Part shown: piece by piece, positions 1-4,538 of the stretch | Position numbering within the stretch: the first letter of the stretch is position 1 | Layout of the letters: each line of letters starts with the position of its first letter | Assembly (NCBI GenBank): GCA_012513625.1 | Contig: JAAZBW010000216.1 | Span: forward strand, 1-5,312 | Direction: 5' to 3' | Origin: Actinomycetales bacterium | Lineage (GTDB): Bacteria; Actinomycetota; Actinomycetes; Actinomycetales; Actinomycetaceae | Length of the DNA: 5,312 nt | Translations under genes and position numbers: made by a program | The notes under the pieces: generated by a model | The model's input: only the letters and a program-made list of their open reading frames with translations | Database searches by the model: none | What the model was told of the DNA's origin: nothing

Positions 1-130
1 CACTAGGCCACTATGCGAATCCTCCACCCGACAGGATAGCCGAGACCGCCACCCTTCCAAAAAGCTGGGAGCTGCGGGAGTCCGTGTGATCGGTCACCCG
101 CCGCCCACCAGCAGTGACAGGATCGGAGGC
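1..130. other. upstream flank with no supported gene
   Basis: I see no gene here, apart from a possible in-frame extension of hydrolase 1 from GTG 86. An 8-codon ATG frame at 13-39 shares its opening (ATGCG.ATCCTC) with the start of hydrolase 1 at 131, and GACAGGAT occurs at both 30-37 and 116-123. This might be a degenerate local duplication or chance. Confidence 0.3.
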
Positions 131-147
131 ATGCGCATCCTCGATCC
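120..147 (+). promoter_or_regulatory. hairpin over the GGAGG and ATG of hydrolase 1
   Basis: Bases 120-129 (GGATCGGAGG) pair with 139-147 (CCTCGATCC), giving nine base pairs with one bulged G at 126. The loop, 130-138, contains the proposed ATG at 131-133. The GGAGG at 125-129 lies in the 5' arm, only one base from the ATG, which is too close for a normal Shine-Dalgarno. If ATG 131 is used, this structure would mask the start region; if GTG 86 is used, it is simply within the coding sequence. The pairing is directly visible; any regulatory role is inference. Confidence 0.4.
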
Positions 148-961
148 AATTCCTCTACCCGTGGACGGCGCCCCCACCGCGCTCGCTCCAGCGAATGCTC
201 CTGACCAGCACCGCGGGGGCCAGCCGCACGGCCACCTGCACATCCGCAACGTCACCGTCCCCACGATCACGCCGGTGCTTCCGGACCAACCGAGCGGGTC
301 CGCCGTCGTCATCGCGCCGGGCGGCGGCTGGCACCGCCTCTCCATCGAGAACGAGGGCACCCGGGTGGCGGAGCCCCTCGCCGCGCGCGGTATGAGTTGC
401 TTCGTGCTCCACTACCGCCTCGAGCCCACGCCGCGCGGCCCGGCCGGCGACGGCTGGTCCGCCACCCAGACCGCCGCCGCGTACCCGGCCGCGTTGGACG
501 CCGTCGCCGTCCGTGCGCGTCCCCGCGGTGCCGACGACGGCGCTGCCGCCCTCGCGTACGTCCGTGCCCATTCCGCGGACTGGGGTATCGACGGGGCCCG
601 CGTGGGGCTCCTCGGCTTCTCGGCTGGCGGGCACGTGGCGCTCGCCACCGCGTGCGACCGGCCGGAAGCGCAGCCGGCCTTCGTGGCGGGGATCTACCCG
701 GTGGCATGGGATGGCATCATGCCTCCCGAGCCGGCGCCGCCGCTGTTCCTTGCCTGGGCCACGGACGACACCATCGGGCGCACCATCATTGACTCCGCGC
801 TCGCCACTTACCGCGCATGGTGGGCGGCGGGGGGAGAGGTGGAGGCCCACGCCTACCCGTCAGGCGGCCACGGGTTCGGGGCGGCGCCGAAGGGAGCCGA
901 CTCGGACCGCTGGATGGCCGACTTTCAGAGGTGGCTGGAGACCCGCGGTCACCTGACGTGA
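131..961 (+). CDS. alpha/beta-hydrolase, esterase/acetyl-esterase (BD-FAE-like) type
   Basis: This 276-residue protein has the signature of a soluble serine esterase of the alpha/beta-hydrolase fold (COG0657/BD-FAE-like). Residues 63-68 (PGGGWH) are the oxyanion-hole loop, in place of the classical HGGG. The nucleophile elbow GFSAGGH lies at 162-168 with Ser164. The acid is Asp212 or Asp213 in WATDD, and the catalytic His is His247 in GGHGFG. There is no signal peptide or membrane segment, so it should be cytoplasmic; the substrate is unknown, with acetylated sugars or other short-chain esters typical of the family. I chose ATG 131 because the N-terminus then aligns with that of the paralogue at 2434-3255 (MRILDPIPLPVDG against MIPGPIVLNVEG). 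GTG 86 is in frame, would add 15 residues and has a better-spaced Shine-Dalgarno (GGGAG at 76-80), so the start is not settled. The gene converges on the AEC permease gene. The hydrolase assignment is secure; the substrate is not. Confidence 0.9.
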   Translation: MRILDPIPLPVDGAPTALAPANAPDQHRGGQPHGHLHIRNVTVPTITPVLPDQPSGSAVVIAPGGGWHRLSIENEGTRVAEPLAARGMSCFVLHYRLEPTPRGPAGDGWSATQTAAAYPAALDAVAVRARPRGADDGAAALAYVRAHSADWGIDGARVGLLGFSAGGHVALATACDRPEAQPAFVAGIYPVAWDGIMPPEPAPPLFLAWATDDTIGRTIIDSALATYRAWWAAGGEVEAHAYPSGGHGFGAAPKGADSDRWMADFQRWLETRGHLT

Positions 962-973
962 GTGGTCTCTCGA

Positions 974-990
974 GTGGGTGCCTCACCCAC
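974..990 (+). terminator. short GC-rich hairpin after hydrolase 1, possible terminator
   Basis: GTGGGTG (974-980) and CACCCAC (984-990) form a perfect 7-bp stem with a 3-base loop, 12 bases after the hydrolase stop. No T-run follows, which is common for actinobacterial terminators but weakens the call. The CACCCA arm can alternatively pair with TGGGTG at 997-1002 in the next inverted repeat. Confidence 0.4.
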
Positions 991-994
991 AACT

Positions 995-1039
995 ATTGGG
1001 TGGGATGTTAGACGTTTGACTTCTAACATCGCACCCAAT
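995..1039. repeat. 18-bp inverted repeat in the convergent gap
   Basis: The left arm (995-1012, ATTGGGTGGGATGTTAGA) is the reverse complement of 1022-1039 with a single mismatch at the ninth position and a 9-base spacer. It lies midway between the 3' ends of the hydrolase and AEC genes, so a bidirectional terminator is the simplest reading, although neither side has a T-run. The centre also contains tandem near-identical heptamers, GTTAGAC (1007-1013) and GTTTGAC (1014-1020). It could instead be a protein-binding palindrome or a small mobile-repeat remnant. Confidence 0.6.
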
Positions 1040-1044
1040 GATTT

Positions 1045-1088
1045 GGGGAGCCGCGACCGTGGCGTCCCAGACGCCGACCGGCCTCCCC
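1045..1088 (-). terminator. long hairpin downstream of the AEC gene, possible terminator
   Basis: An inner perfect stem, GGCGTC (1061-1066) with GACGCC (1070-1075) around a 3-base loop, sits inside an outer stem. The outer stem pairs GGGGAGCC (1045-1052) with GGCCTCCCC (1080-1088), with one bulged base. On the minus strand it begins 16 bases after the AEC stop codon, a normal place for an intrinsic terminator, but only AAATCATT follows instead of a T-run. The function is inferred from position and structure. Confidence 0.45.
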
Positions 1089-1104
1089 TACGCCCTCGCA
1101 GAAT

Positions 1105-2016
1105 CTAGGCGGTGAGGCCGATCAGGATGGCCGGCATCGCCACGATCCCCACGAGGATCGAGACGGTGACCATGAAGGTGGAGAGCTGCACATCCCCGCG
1201 AGCCTCGGCGGTGAGGACGGGGGACTGGGCGCCGATGGGGGCGAACAGCAGCATGCACATGACGGCGCGGGCCATCTCCGGCAGCGGCACCAGGAACCAG
1301 ATCACCAGAGCAAGGGCGGTCGAGAGCACGTACCGCACGGCAAGCAGGCGGAATGCCTGCTTGGCCTTGGTGCGGGGCATCCTGAGCTCGAGCCCGATTC
1401 CCACCATCATCATTGCCATGAATGGGTTCGCGGCGCCCACGGTGGTGACGAACTCGAGGACGGGCCCGGGGAGTCGGAGGTCCGCTAACCGCATGGCGAG
1501 GAGTGCCATGTAGACCACGAACACGGGGTTCCGGAACATGCGGCCGAAGAACGCGAGCACGCTCGGACGGCGGTTCTCGGACAGTGCCATGCCGGCGGAG
1601 TAGCCAACACCGGCGAAGCCGAACGCGTTCCCCACATCGAACATGGAGGTGTAGACCACGGCGGGGCCGCCAAGCATTCCGGAGATGTACGGGGTGGCGA
1701 ACGCGCCGATGTTGAAGCCGCCCACGTTGAGGACAGCGAGCGACTGGTCTGCGCGGGTGCCACGGAGGGTGGCGAGGAAGCCGGAGAGTTGTTGCGCGAG
1801 ATTCACCACGATCGCGATCCCGGTGATGAGGAGCAGTGACGAGGTGATGTCCATGTCATTGAACGCGGTTGCCACGGCGCACGGCAGCGTCACGTAGAGC
1901 ACGAGCTTGGAAAAGAGGGGGAAGTCCGTCACGGAGGCCCATCGGAGGCGCTTGGCGAGGAGGCCGATCCAGATGATGGCCACGAGCACGAGTGCGCGCA
2001 CCAGGATGTCGAGCAC
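1105..2016 (-). CDS. AEC (auxin efflux carrier) family permease
   Basis: This is a 303-residue integral membrane protein with about ten hydrophobic segments (roughly residues 5-22, 34-52, 60-80, 97-113, 117-147, 162-176, 185-208, 225-244, 248-267 and 280-300). It matches the AEC family (Mem_trans, TC 2.A.69) in length, in the five-plus-five pattern, in YVTLPCAVATAF (residues 41-52), and in the Asn/Gly/Pro-rich break NVGGFNIGAFATP (97-109) of the fourth helix. Characterised bacterial relatives move malate, malonate and other organic anions; the substrate here cannot be told. It starts at GTG 2014-2016, with GGGAG (2023-2027, minus strand) six bases upstream as a well-placed Shine-Dalgarno. It is transcribed divergently from ffs and convergently with hydrolase 1, so it forms a single-gene unit. 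Family confidence is high. Confidence 0.93.
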   Translation of the reverse strand: MLDILVRALVLVAIIWIGLLAKRLRWASVTDFPLFSKLVLYVTLPCAVATAFNDMDITSSLLLITGIAIVVNLAQQLSGFLATLRGTRADQSLAVLNVGGFNIGAFATPYISGMLGGPAVVYTSMFDVGNAFGFAGVGYSAGMALSENRRPSVLAFFGRMFRNPVFVVYMALLAMRLADLRLPGPVLEFVTTVGAANPFMAMMMVGIGLELRMPRTKAKQAFRLLAVRYVLSTALALVIWFLVPLPEMARAVMCMLLFAPIGAQSPVLTAEARGDVQLSTFMVTVSILVGIVAMPAILIGLTA

Positions 2017-2064
2017 GTTCTGCTCCCGTTCTCTTGTGGCCCGGCAGGTGCCGTGGCCTCGGTC

Positions 2065-2092
2065 AGCCTAGGGGCGGCCCCCGGGCGGTGAA
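2065..2092 (-). promoter_or_regulatory. candidate promoter of the AEC permease gene
   Basis: On the minus strand TTCACC (2087-2092) and TAGGCT (2065-2070) are separated by 16 bases and resemble -35 and -10 boxes. The predicted transcription start, near 2058, gives a leader of about 40 bases that carries the Shine-Dalgarno. The -35 box overlaps the left arm of the nested palindrome at 2079-2140. This is a consensus match by eye only. Confidence 0.35.
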
Positions 2093-2140
2093 CCACGCGG
2101 CAACCAGTTGCCGGCGTGCCTCGGCCCACACCGCCCGGGG
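2079..2140. repeat. nested palindrome between the AEC and ffs promoters
   Basis: The outer arms, CCCCGGGCGGTG (2079-2090) and CACCGCCCGGGG (2129-2140), are perfect 12-bp complements. Within them CACGCGGCAAC (2094-2104) pairs with GTTGCCGGCGTG (2107-2118), eleven pairs with one bulged G. The whole 62-base element could fold into a two-tier hairpin. It overlaps the candidate AEC -35 box and ends 23 bases before the ffs -10 box, so it could be an operator for divergent control or a terminator for stray transcription. High GC makes chance pairing easier, but two perfect or near-perfect nested stems are unusual. Confidence 0.55.
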
Positions 2141-2163
2141 CAACGGCGCCCGCACGGTTCGGG

Positions 2164-2169
2164 TAGTCT
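2164..2169 (+). promoter_or_regulatory. ffs: -10 box of the ffs promoter
   Basis: TAGTCT fits the TANNNT actinobacterial -10 consensus and ends 6-7 bases before 2176/2177, where the terminal stem of the SRP RNA begins. That agreement between predicted start and RNA end supports it. I see no convincing TTGACA-like -35 box at 16-18 bases upstream. Confidence 0.6.
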
Positions 2170-2175
2170 GGCTCC

Positions 2176-2267
2176 AGGCCTCCCGTGTGGCGTTACCCCA
2201 CCGAACCTCCCCAGGGCAGGAATGCAGCAAGGATAGGCGGGCTCTGGCGGGTGCACGGGAGGTCCTT
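2176..2267 (+). ncRNA. ffs: signal recognition particle RNA, small bacterial (4.5S) type
   Basis: This is the RNA scaffold of the signal recognition particle. It binds the M domain of Ffh and helps deliver nascent membrane and secreted proteins to FtsY. The 5' strand GGCCTCCCGTG (2177-2187) pairs with CACGGGAGGTC (2254-2264) as the terminal stem, with one G-T pair. The apex is the conserved domain IV: a GGAA tetraloop (2219-2222) closed by GCA/TGC, then the strongly conserved AGCAAGG of the internal loop (2226-2232). The length of about 92 bases fits the small SRP RNA class, Rfam Bacteria_small_SRP. Flanking sequences agree with the actinobacterial form, including GCGGGCTCTGGCGGGTG before the 3' arm. 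An apt -10 box lies just upstream. No clear hairpin terminator follows. The exact ends may differ by a few bases. Confidence 0.95.
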
Positions 2268-2269
2268 TC

Positions 2270-2437
2270 ATGCCCGGAGTTCCGCACCGCGACGCTGCCA
2301 GCCACGGGCACCGCGCCACGGCGCAACAGGAGCCCTATGCACTCGTCGTCCCGGCCGGGAATCCCGCACGGCCCCTGCGCGTCACGGCGGCGTGGTATGC
2401 CAAGTATCGTCCTGCGGGTGAGATGATCAATCGGTGA
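2270..2437 (+). CDS. possible small ORF between ffs and hydrolase 2
   Basis: An ATG at 2270 opens 55 codons ending in TGA at 2435-2437. The stop overlaps the GTG start of hydrolase 2 by four bases (GTGA), the classical arrangement for translational coupling. GGGAGG at 2257-2262 is a strong Shine-Dalgarno seven bases upstream, but it is part of the conserved 3' arm of the SRP RNA and may be coincidental. About three-quarters of third positions are G or C, lower than the neighbouring genes. The product begins MPGVPHRDAA and ends WYAKYRPAGEMINR. It has no Cys, membrane segment or motif that I recognise, and I assign no function. If real, it would need transcription through ffs or from a promoter inside it. 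It could equally be a chance frame in GC-rich DNA. Confidence 0.3.
   Translation: MPGVPHRDAASHGHRATAQQEPYALVVPAGNPARPLRVTAAWYAKYRPAGEMINR
2422..2427 (+). promoter_or_regulatory. candidate -10 box for leaderless hydrolase 2 mRNA
   Basis: GATGAT matches TATAAT at four of six positions and ends six bases before GTG 2434. A transcript would therefore start at or beside the start codon. The gene has no Shine-Dalgarno at normal spacing, as expected for leaderless translation. No clear -35 box is seen. Coupling to the small ORF at 2270-2437 is the competing explanation. Confidence 0.35.
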
Positions 2438-3255
2438 TTCCAGGGCCGATAGTTCTCAACGTCGAGGGTGTTGACCCGAACGGCCCCGCGCCCGTTCCCG
2501 TTCCCCAGTTCGACGACGGCTGGTTTCGCTCCGTCCGCAACGTCACGGTGCCCACGCTCACTCCGTTCTCGCCGGATCCGGAGAAGGCCAACGGCACCAG
2601 TGTGCTCGTGTGCCCGGGCGGGGGTTGGCACCTGCTCTCCATCGAGAGCGAGGGGGAATGGGTGGCCGAGGCGCTCGCCGCCCTCGGCGTGACGGCCTTT
2701 GTGCTCAACTACCGCACTGTGTGGACAGAGCCGTCGGACGCCGGGTGGCTCCGCACCAAGCGCGCCACCGCGGACCTGGGCTATTTGGCGGAAACCGAGC
2801 AGTCCGCGCGGCCCCGCGGAGCCACGGACGGTGCCGCGGCCGTCCGCTACCTGCGTTGCCATGCCGAGGAACTCGGGATTGACCCGCATCGGATCGGCAT
2901 GCTCGGCTTCTCTGCGGGCGGCCACGTGGCGCTTGCGAGCACCGTACTCAACCCGCCGGACGCCTGCCCGGACTGGATCGCCCCCATCTACCCCGTGGCA
3001 TGGCCCGGTTTCGCCGTACCGGATGCGCTGCCGCCCCTGTTCCTCGCCTGGGCTTCCGACGACGACCTTGGCCCGATCATGACGGAGTCCACGCTCGGCG
3101 TATACCGCGCGTGGCTCGCCGCCGGCGCACCCGCGGAGTTGCACGCGTACGAACGCGGTGGGCATGGGTTCGGACTCGAGGAGCGGGGGACTCCCACCGA
3201 CCGCTGGTTCGCGGACCTGGTTGCCTGGATGCGCGGCCGGGACCTCCTCGCTTGA
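2434..3255 (+). CDS. alpha/beta-hydrolase, paralogue of hydrolase 1
   Basis: A 273-residue cytoplasmic serine esterase of the same COG0657/BD-FAE-like type as the protein at 131-961; by eye about half of the aligned residues are identical. The oxyanion loop PGGGWH is at residues 61-66 and the elbow GFSAGGH at 158-164, with Ser160. Asp209 or Asp210 in WASDD is the acid and His244 in GGHGFG the base, so all catalytic parts are present. GTG 2434 is the only usable start, because an in-frame TGA lies at 2419-2421. There is no Shine-Dalgarno at normal distance, which points to leaderless or coupled translation. The final codons and stop (CTCGCTTGA) lie inside the first copy of the 26-bp repeat at 3246-3323. 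The gene sits between ffs and dnaX, in the same direction as both. The fold is certain; the substrate is unknown. Confidence 0.93.
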   Translation: MIPGPIVLNVEGVDPNGPAPVPVPQFDDGWFRSVRNVTVPTLTPFSPDPEKANGTSVLVCPGGGWHLLSIESEGEWVAEALAALGVTAFVLNYRTVWTEPSDAGWLRTKRATADLGYLAETEQSARPRGATDGAAAVRYLRCHAEELGIDPHRIGMLGFSAGGHVALASTVLNPPDACPDWIAPIYPVAWPGFAVPDALPPLFLAWASDDDLGPIMTESTLGVYRAWLAAGAPAELHAYERGGHGFGLEERGTPTDRWFADLVAWMRGRDLLA

Positions 3256-3323
3256 CCGGGGCCGCCCACCGCCTCGCTTGACCGGGGCCGCCCACCTCCT
3301 CGCTTGACCGGGGCCGCCCACCT
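3246..3323 (+). repeat. three tandem copies of a 26-bp repeat
   Basis: Copies at 3246-3271, 3272-3297 and 3298-3323 are identical except for the last base of the first (G instead of T). Each begins CCTCGCTTGACCGGGG and ends GCCGCCCACC. Copy 1 overlaps the last three codons of hydrolase 2, so copies 2 and 3 look like duplications of the gene end plus its flank. As 26 is not a multiple of three, the three TGA triplets (3253, 3279, 3305) fall in three different frames. Each copy also contains TTGACC, a 5/6 match to a -35 box. There are no unique spacers, so this is not CRISPR. Near-identity implies recent expansion or a length-variable locus. Confidence 0.95.
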
Positions 3324-3343
3324 CCGTCGGCTTCTCGGAGGCT

Positions 3344-3350
3344 GAGAGGA
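3344..3350 (+). promoter_or_regulatory. ribosome-binding site that fixes the phosphotransferase start
   Basis: GAGAGGA lies seven bases before GTG 3358 and is the best Shine-Dalgarno match in the 102-base gap. It supports GTG 3358 over the out-of-frame ATG at 3350. The overlapping GAGGAT (3346-3351) could also serve as a weak -10 box for a leaderless transcript starting at 3358, but the ribosome-binding reading is stronger. Confidence 0.55.
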
Positions 3351-3357
3351 TGGACCC

Positions 3358-4485
3358 GTGTTCGCCACCACCTCGCCAGAATTCGGCCGCGCGCTCGCGG
3401 ACCTCGCCCGCACGAACCCGGACCTGCTCGGACTCAGCGCCCCCGCGGACGCGACCGTCCGGATCCAGGGGCAGGGCGAGTCCTACGTGGCCTGGCGCCT
3501 CGGCGTCCCCACGGCCGCCCTCCCCGAGTCCGTTCGTGCGGCGGGGGCCGAGGCGCTCGTGGTGCGGGCCCCGGCCCGCCCCGTCGAGACGCTGCCACAC
3601 GCCGCGACTGCAGAGTTCCGTGCACTCGAGCTCGCCCCTCCCGGGATCGGTCCGGTGCCAGTGCGGCTCGTGGCGGTGGCCGATTCGCCGTTCGGGGTCC
3701 CGCTCCTTATCCAGTCACTGGTCCCGGGCCGCGTCCTCCCCGATTTCGCGTGGACGGGCGAACTGCTCACCGCGCACGCCCACCAGCTGGCAGAACTGCA
3801 CTCGCGACGCTACTCCGGCCACGGCGCCATCGGTCCGGACGGCGTGACCGATGCGGACCTCTCTCCGGTCATGGACCCTCTCGATTTCCTGGACGGTTCG
3901 CTCCAGTACTGGGAGAGGACGCGCCCGGACCTCCTCCGGGACACTGCGGCAGGCCGCCTCTCCACGTCGGCGCGCACCTACGTGGAGGCCTCGCGCCCCG
4001 CGTTCGAGTCCGTTCCGTTCGCCCTGCTCCAGGGGGACGCTGCACCGCTGAACATCCTCGTGCACGAGGGGACTCCCCGGTACATCGATTGGGAGTGGAC
4101 CTCGATCGGGGACCCCGCCCGGGACCTCGGCCTGCTCGGCGCGGCCGAGGGCGCCTCCCCGTGGTACATCACCCTCGACGATCGCCGTGAGGAGCACCTC
4201 CTCCGCGCCTACCTGGAGGCGGGTGGTGGCGCGGGCGTGGACGATCTGGAGCGTCTGCGCACCCGCCGCCGCGTGCACGAGGTGATGGAACAGCTGTTCA
4301 CGGCCACCCACTTCCTCTCGCGTCTCCACCCGGTGGGGCGCGCCGTCGTCGTGGATGGAAGGGTGGTGGAGCCGGGAGCGGACACGCCAGCGGTCCCGGT
4401 CCCCGAGCAGAAGCGCGGCATCTACGAACGGGCGGTGGCCACCATGTTCCGGGCAGTGGCCGCCCGCCTCGGGGACCAGAGCTAA
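3358..4485 (+). CDS. phosphotransferase-fold (APH/choline kinase) family protein
   Basis: A 375-residue soluble protein with the two-lobed kinase fold of the APH family (PF01636). N-lobe signs are a nucleotide-loop-like GQGESYVAWRL (38-48), LVVRAP (67-72) where the family's ATP-contacting basic residue lies, and a Glu-rich helix near 80-91. The hinge PFGVPLLIQSLVPGRVL spans 111-127. The catalytic loop is QGDAAPLN (225-232): Asp227 and Asn232 are kept, but the usual His of HGDxxxxN is Gln225. The metal-binding Asp is Asp244 in IDWEW, followed by GDPARDLG (251-258). The family phosphorylates hydroxyls of aminoglycosides, macrolides, choline, homoserine or sugars; nothing here fixes the substrate, and a resistance role should not be assumed. 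It starts at GTG 3358 with GAGAGGA seven bases upstream. It ends 53 bases before dnaX and follows hydrolase 2 in the same direction across the 26-bp repeats. Confidence 0.85.
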   Translation: MFATTSPEFGRALADLARTNPDLLGLSAPADATVRIQGQGESYVAWRLGVPTAALPESVRAAGAEALVVRAPARPVETLPHAATAEFRALELAPPGIGPVPVRLVAVADSPFGVPLLIQSLVPGRVLPDFAWTGELLTAHAHQLAELHSRRYSGHGAIGPDGVTDADLSPVMDPLDFLDGSLQYWERTRPDLLRDTAAGRLSTSARTYVEASRPAFESVPFALLQGDAAPLNILVHEGTPRYIDWEWTSIGDPARDLGLLGAAEGASPWYITLDDRREEHLLRAYLEAGGGAGVDDLERLRTRRRVHEVMEQLFTATHFLSRLHPVGRAVVVDGRVVEPGADTPAVPVPEQKRGIYERAVATMFRAVAARLGDQS

Positions 4486-4526
4486 CAGGGAGAGCCCGCG
4501 GCCACGTCTGTGGGGGTGGCGGCGCC

Positions 4527-4532
4527 TACCAT
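4527..4532 (+). promoter_or_regulatory. dnaX: -10 box of dnaX, probable leaderless promoter
   Basis: TACCAT fits TANNNT and ends six bases before GTG 4539, placing the transcription start on or beside the start codon. The G-rich run at 4533-4537 is too close to the GTG to act as a Shine-Dalgarno. Leaderless GTG transcripts with this spacing are common in actinobacteria. There is no convincing -35 box. Confidence 0.5.
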
Positions 4533-4538
4533 GGGGGA

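Noticed and set aside
13..39. An 8-codon ATG frame (MRILHPTG) resembling the start of hydrolase 1
   Set aside because: Too short and without a ribosome-binding site; similarity to 131-147 covers about 14 of 18 bases and could be chance.
155..850. A 231-codon minus-strand open frame opposite hydrolase 1
   Set aside because: Arg/Gly-rich composition, no motif, and complete overlap with a well-supported esterase gene.
2156..2170. GGTTCGGG resembling a tRNA T-loop
   Set aside because: It lacks the GGTTCRANYCC consensus and no acceptor or anticodon stems are nearby; it lies at the ffs promoter.
2063..2326. An 87-codon minus-strand frame crossing ffs, with a protein-like end (VWAEARRQLVAAWF)
   Set aside because: It runs antisense through the whole SRP RNA gene, whose sequence is constrained by structure, and has no recognised family; the helical-looking end is encoded by the nested palindrome.
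2349..2360. Perfect 12-bp palindrome TCCCGGCCGGGA
   Set aside because: It has no loop and lies inside the possible small ORF, and GC-only palindromes of this size are expected by chance in such DNA; I could not tie it to a function.
3246..3323. CRISPR-like array
   Set aside because: The copies are directly abutting, with no unique spacers and no cas genes nearby.
2335..3600. A 421-codon open frame on the minus strand
   Set aside because: It lies opposite hydrolase 2 and the start of the phosphotransferase gene, both with clear catalytic motifs. Its translation is Gly/Arg/Pro-rich with no recognisable domain and it crosses the tandem repeat; this is typical antisense openness in GC-rich genes.
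3350..3847. ATG 3350 as a start for a 165-codon frame
   Set aside because: The product is Arg/Ser/Pro-rich and is the +1 shadow of the phosphotransferase gene; GTG 3358 has better spacing from GAGAGGA and opens the real frame.
3715..4329. A 204-codon minus-strand open frame opposite the phosphotransferase gene
   Set aside because: No recognisable motif, and it is antisense to the conserved kinase catalytic loop; a shadow frame.
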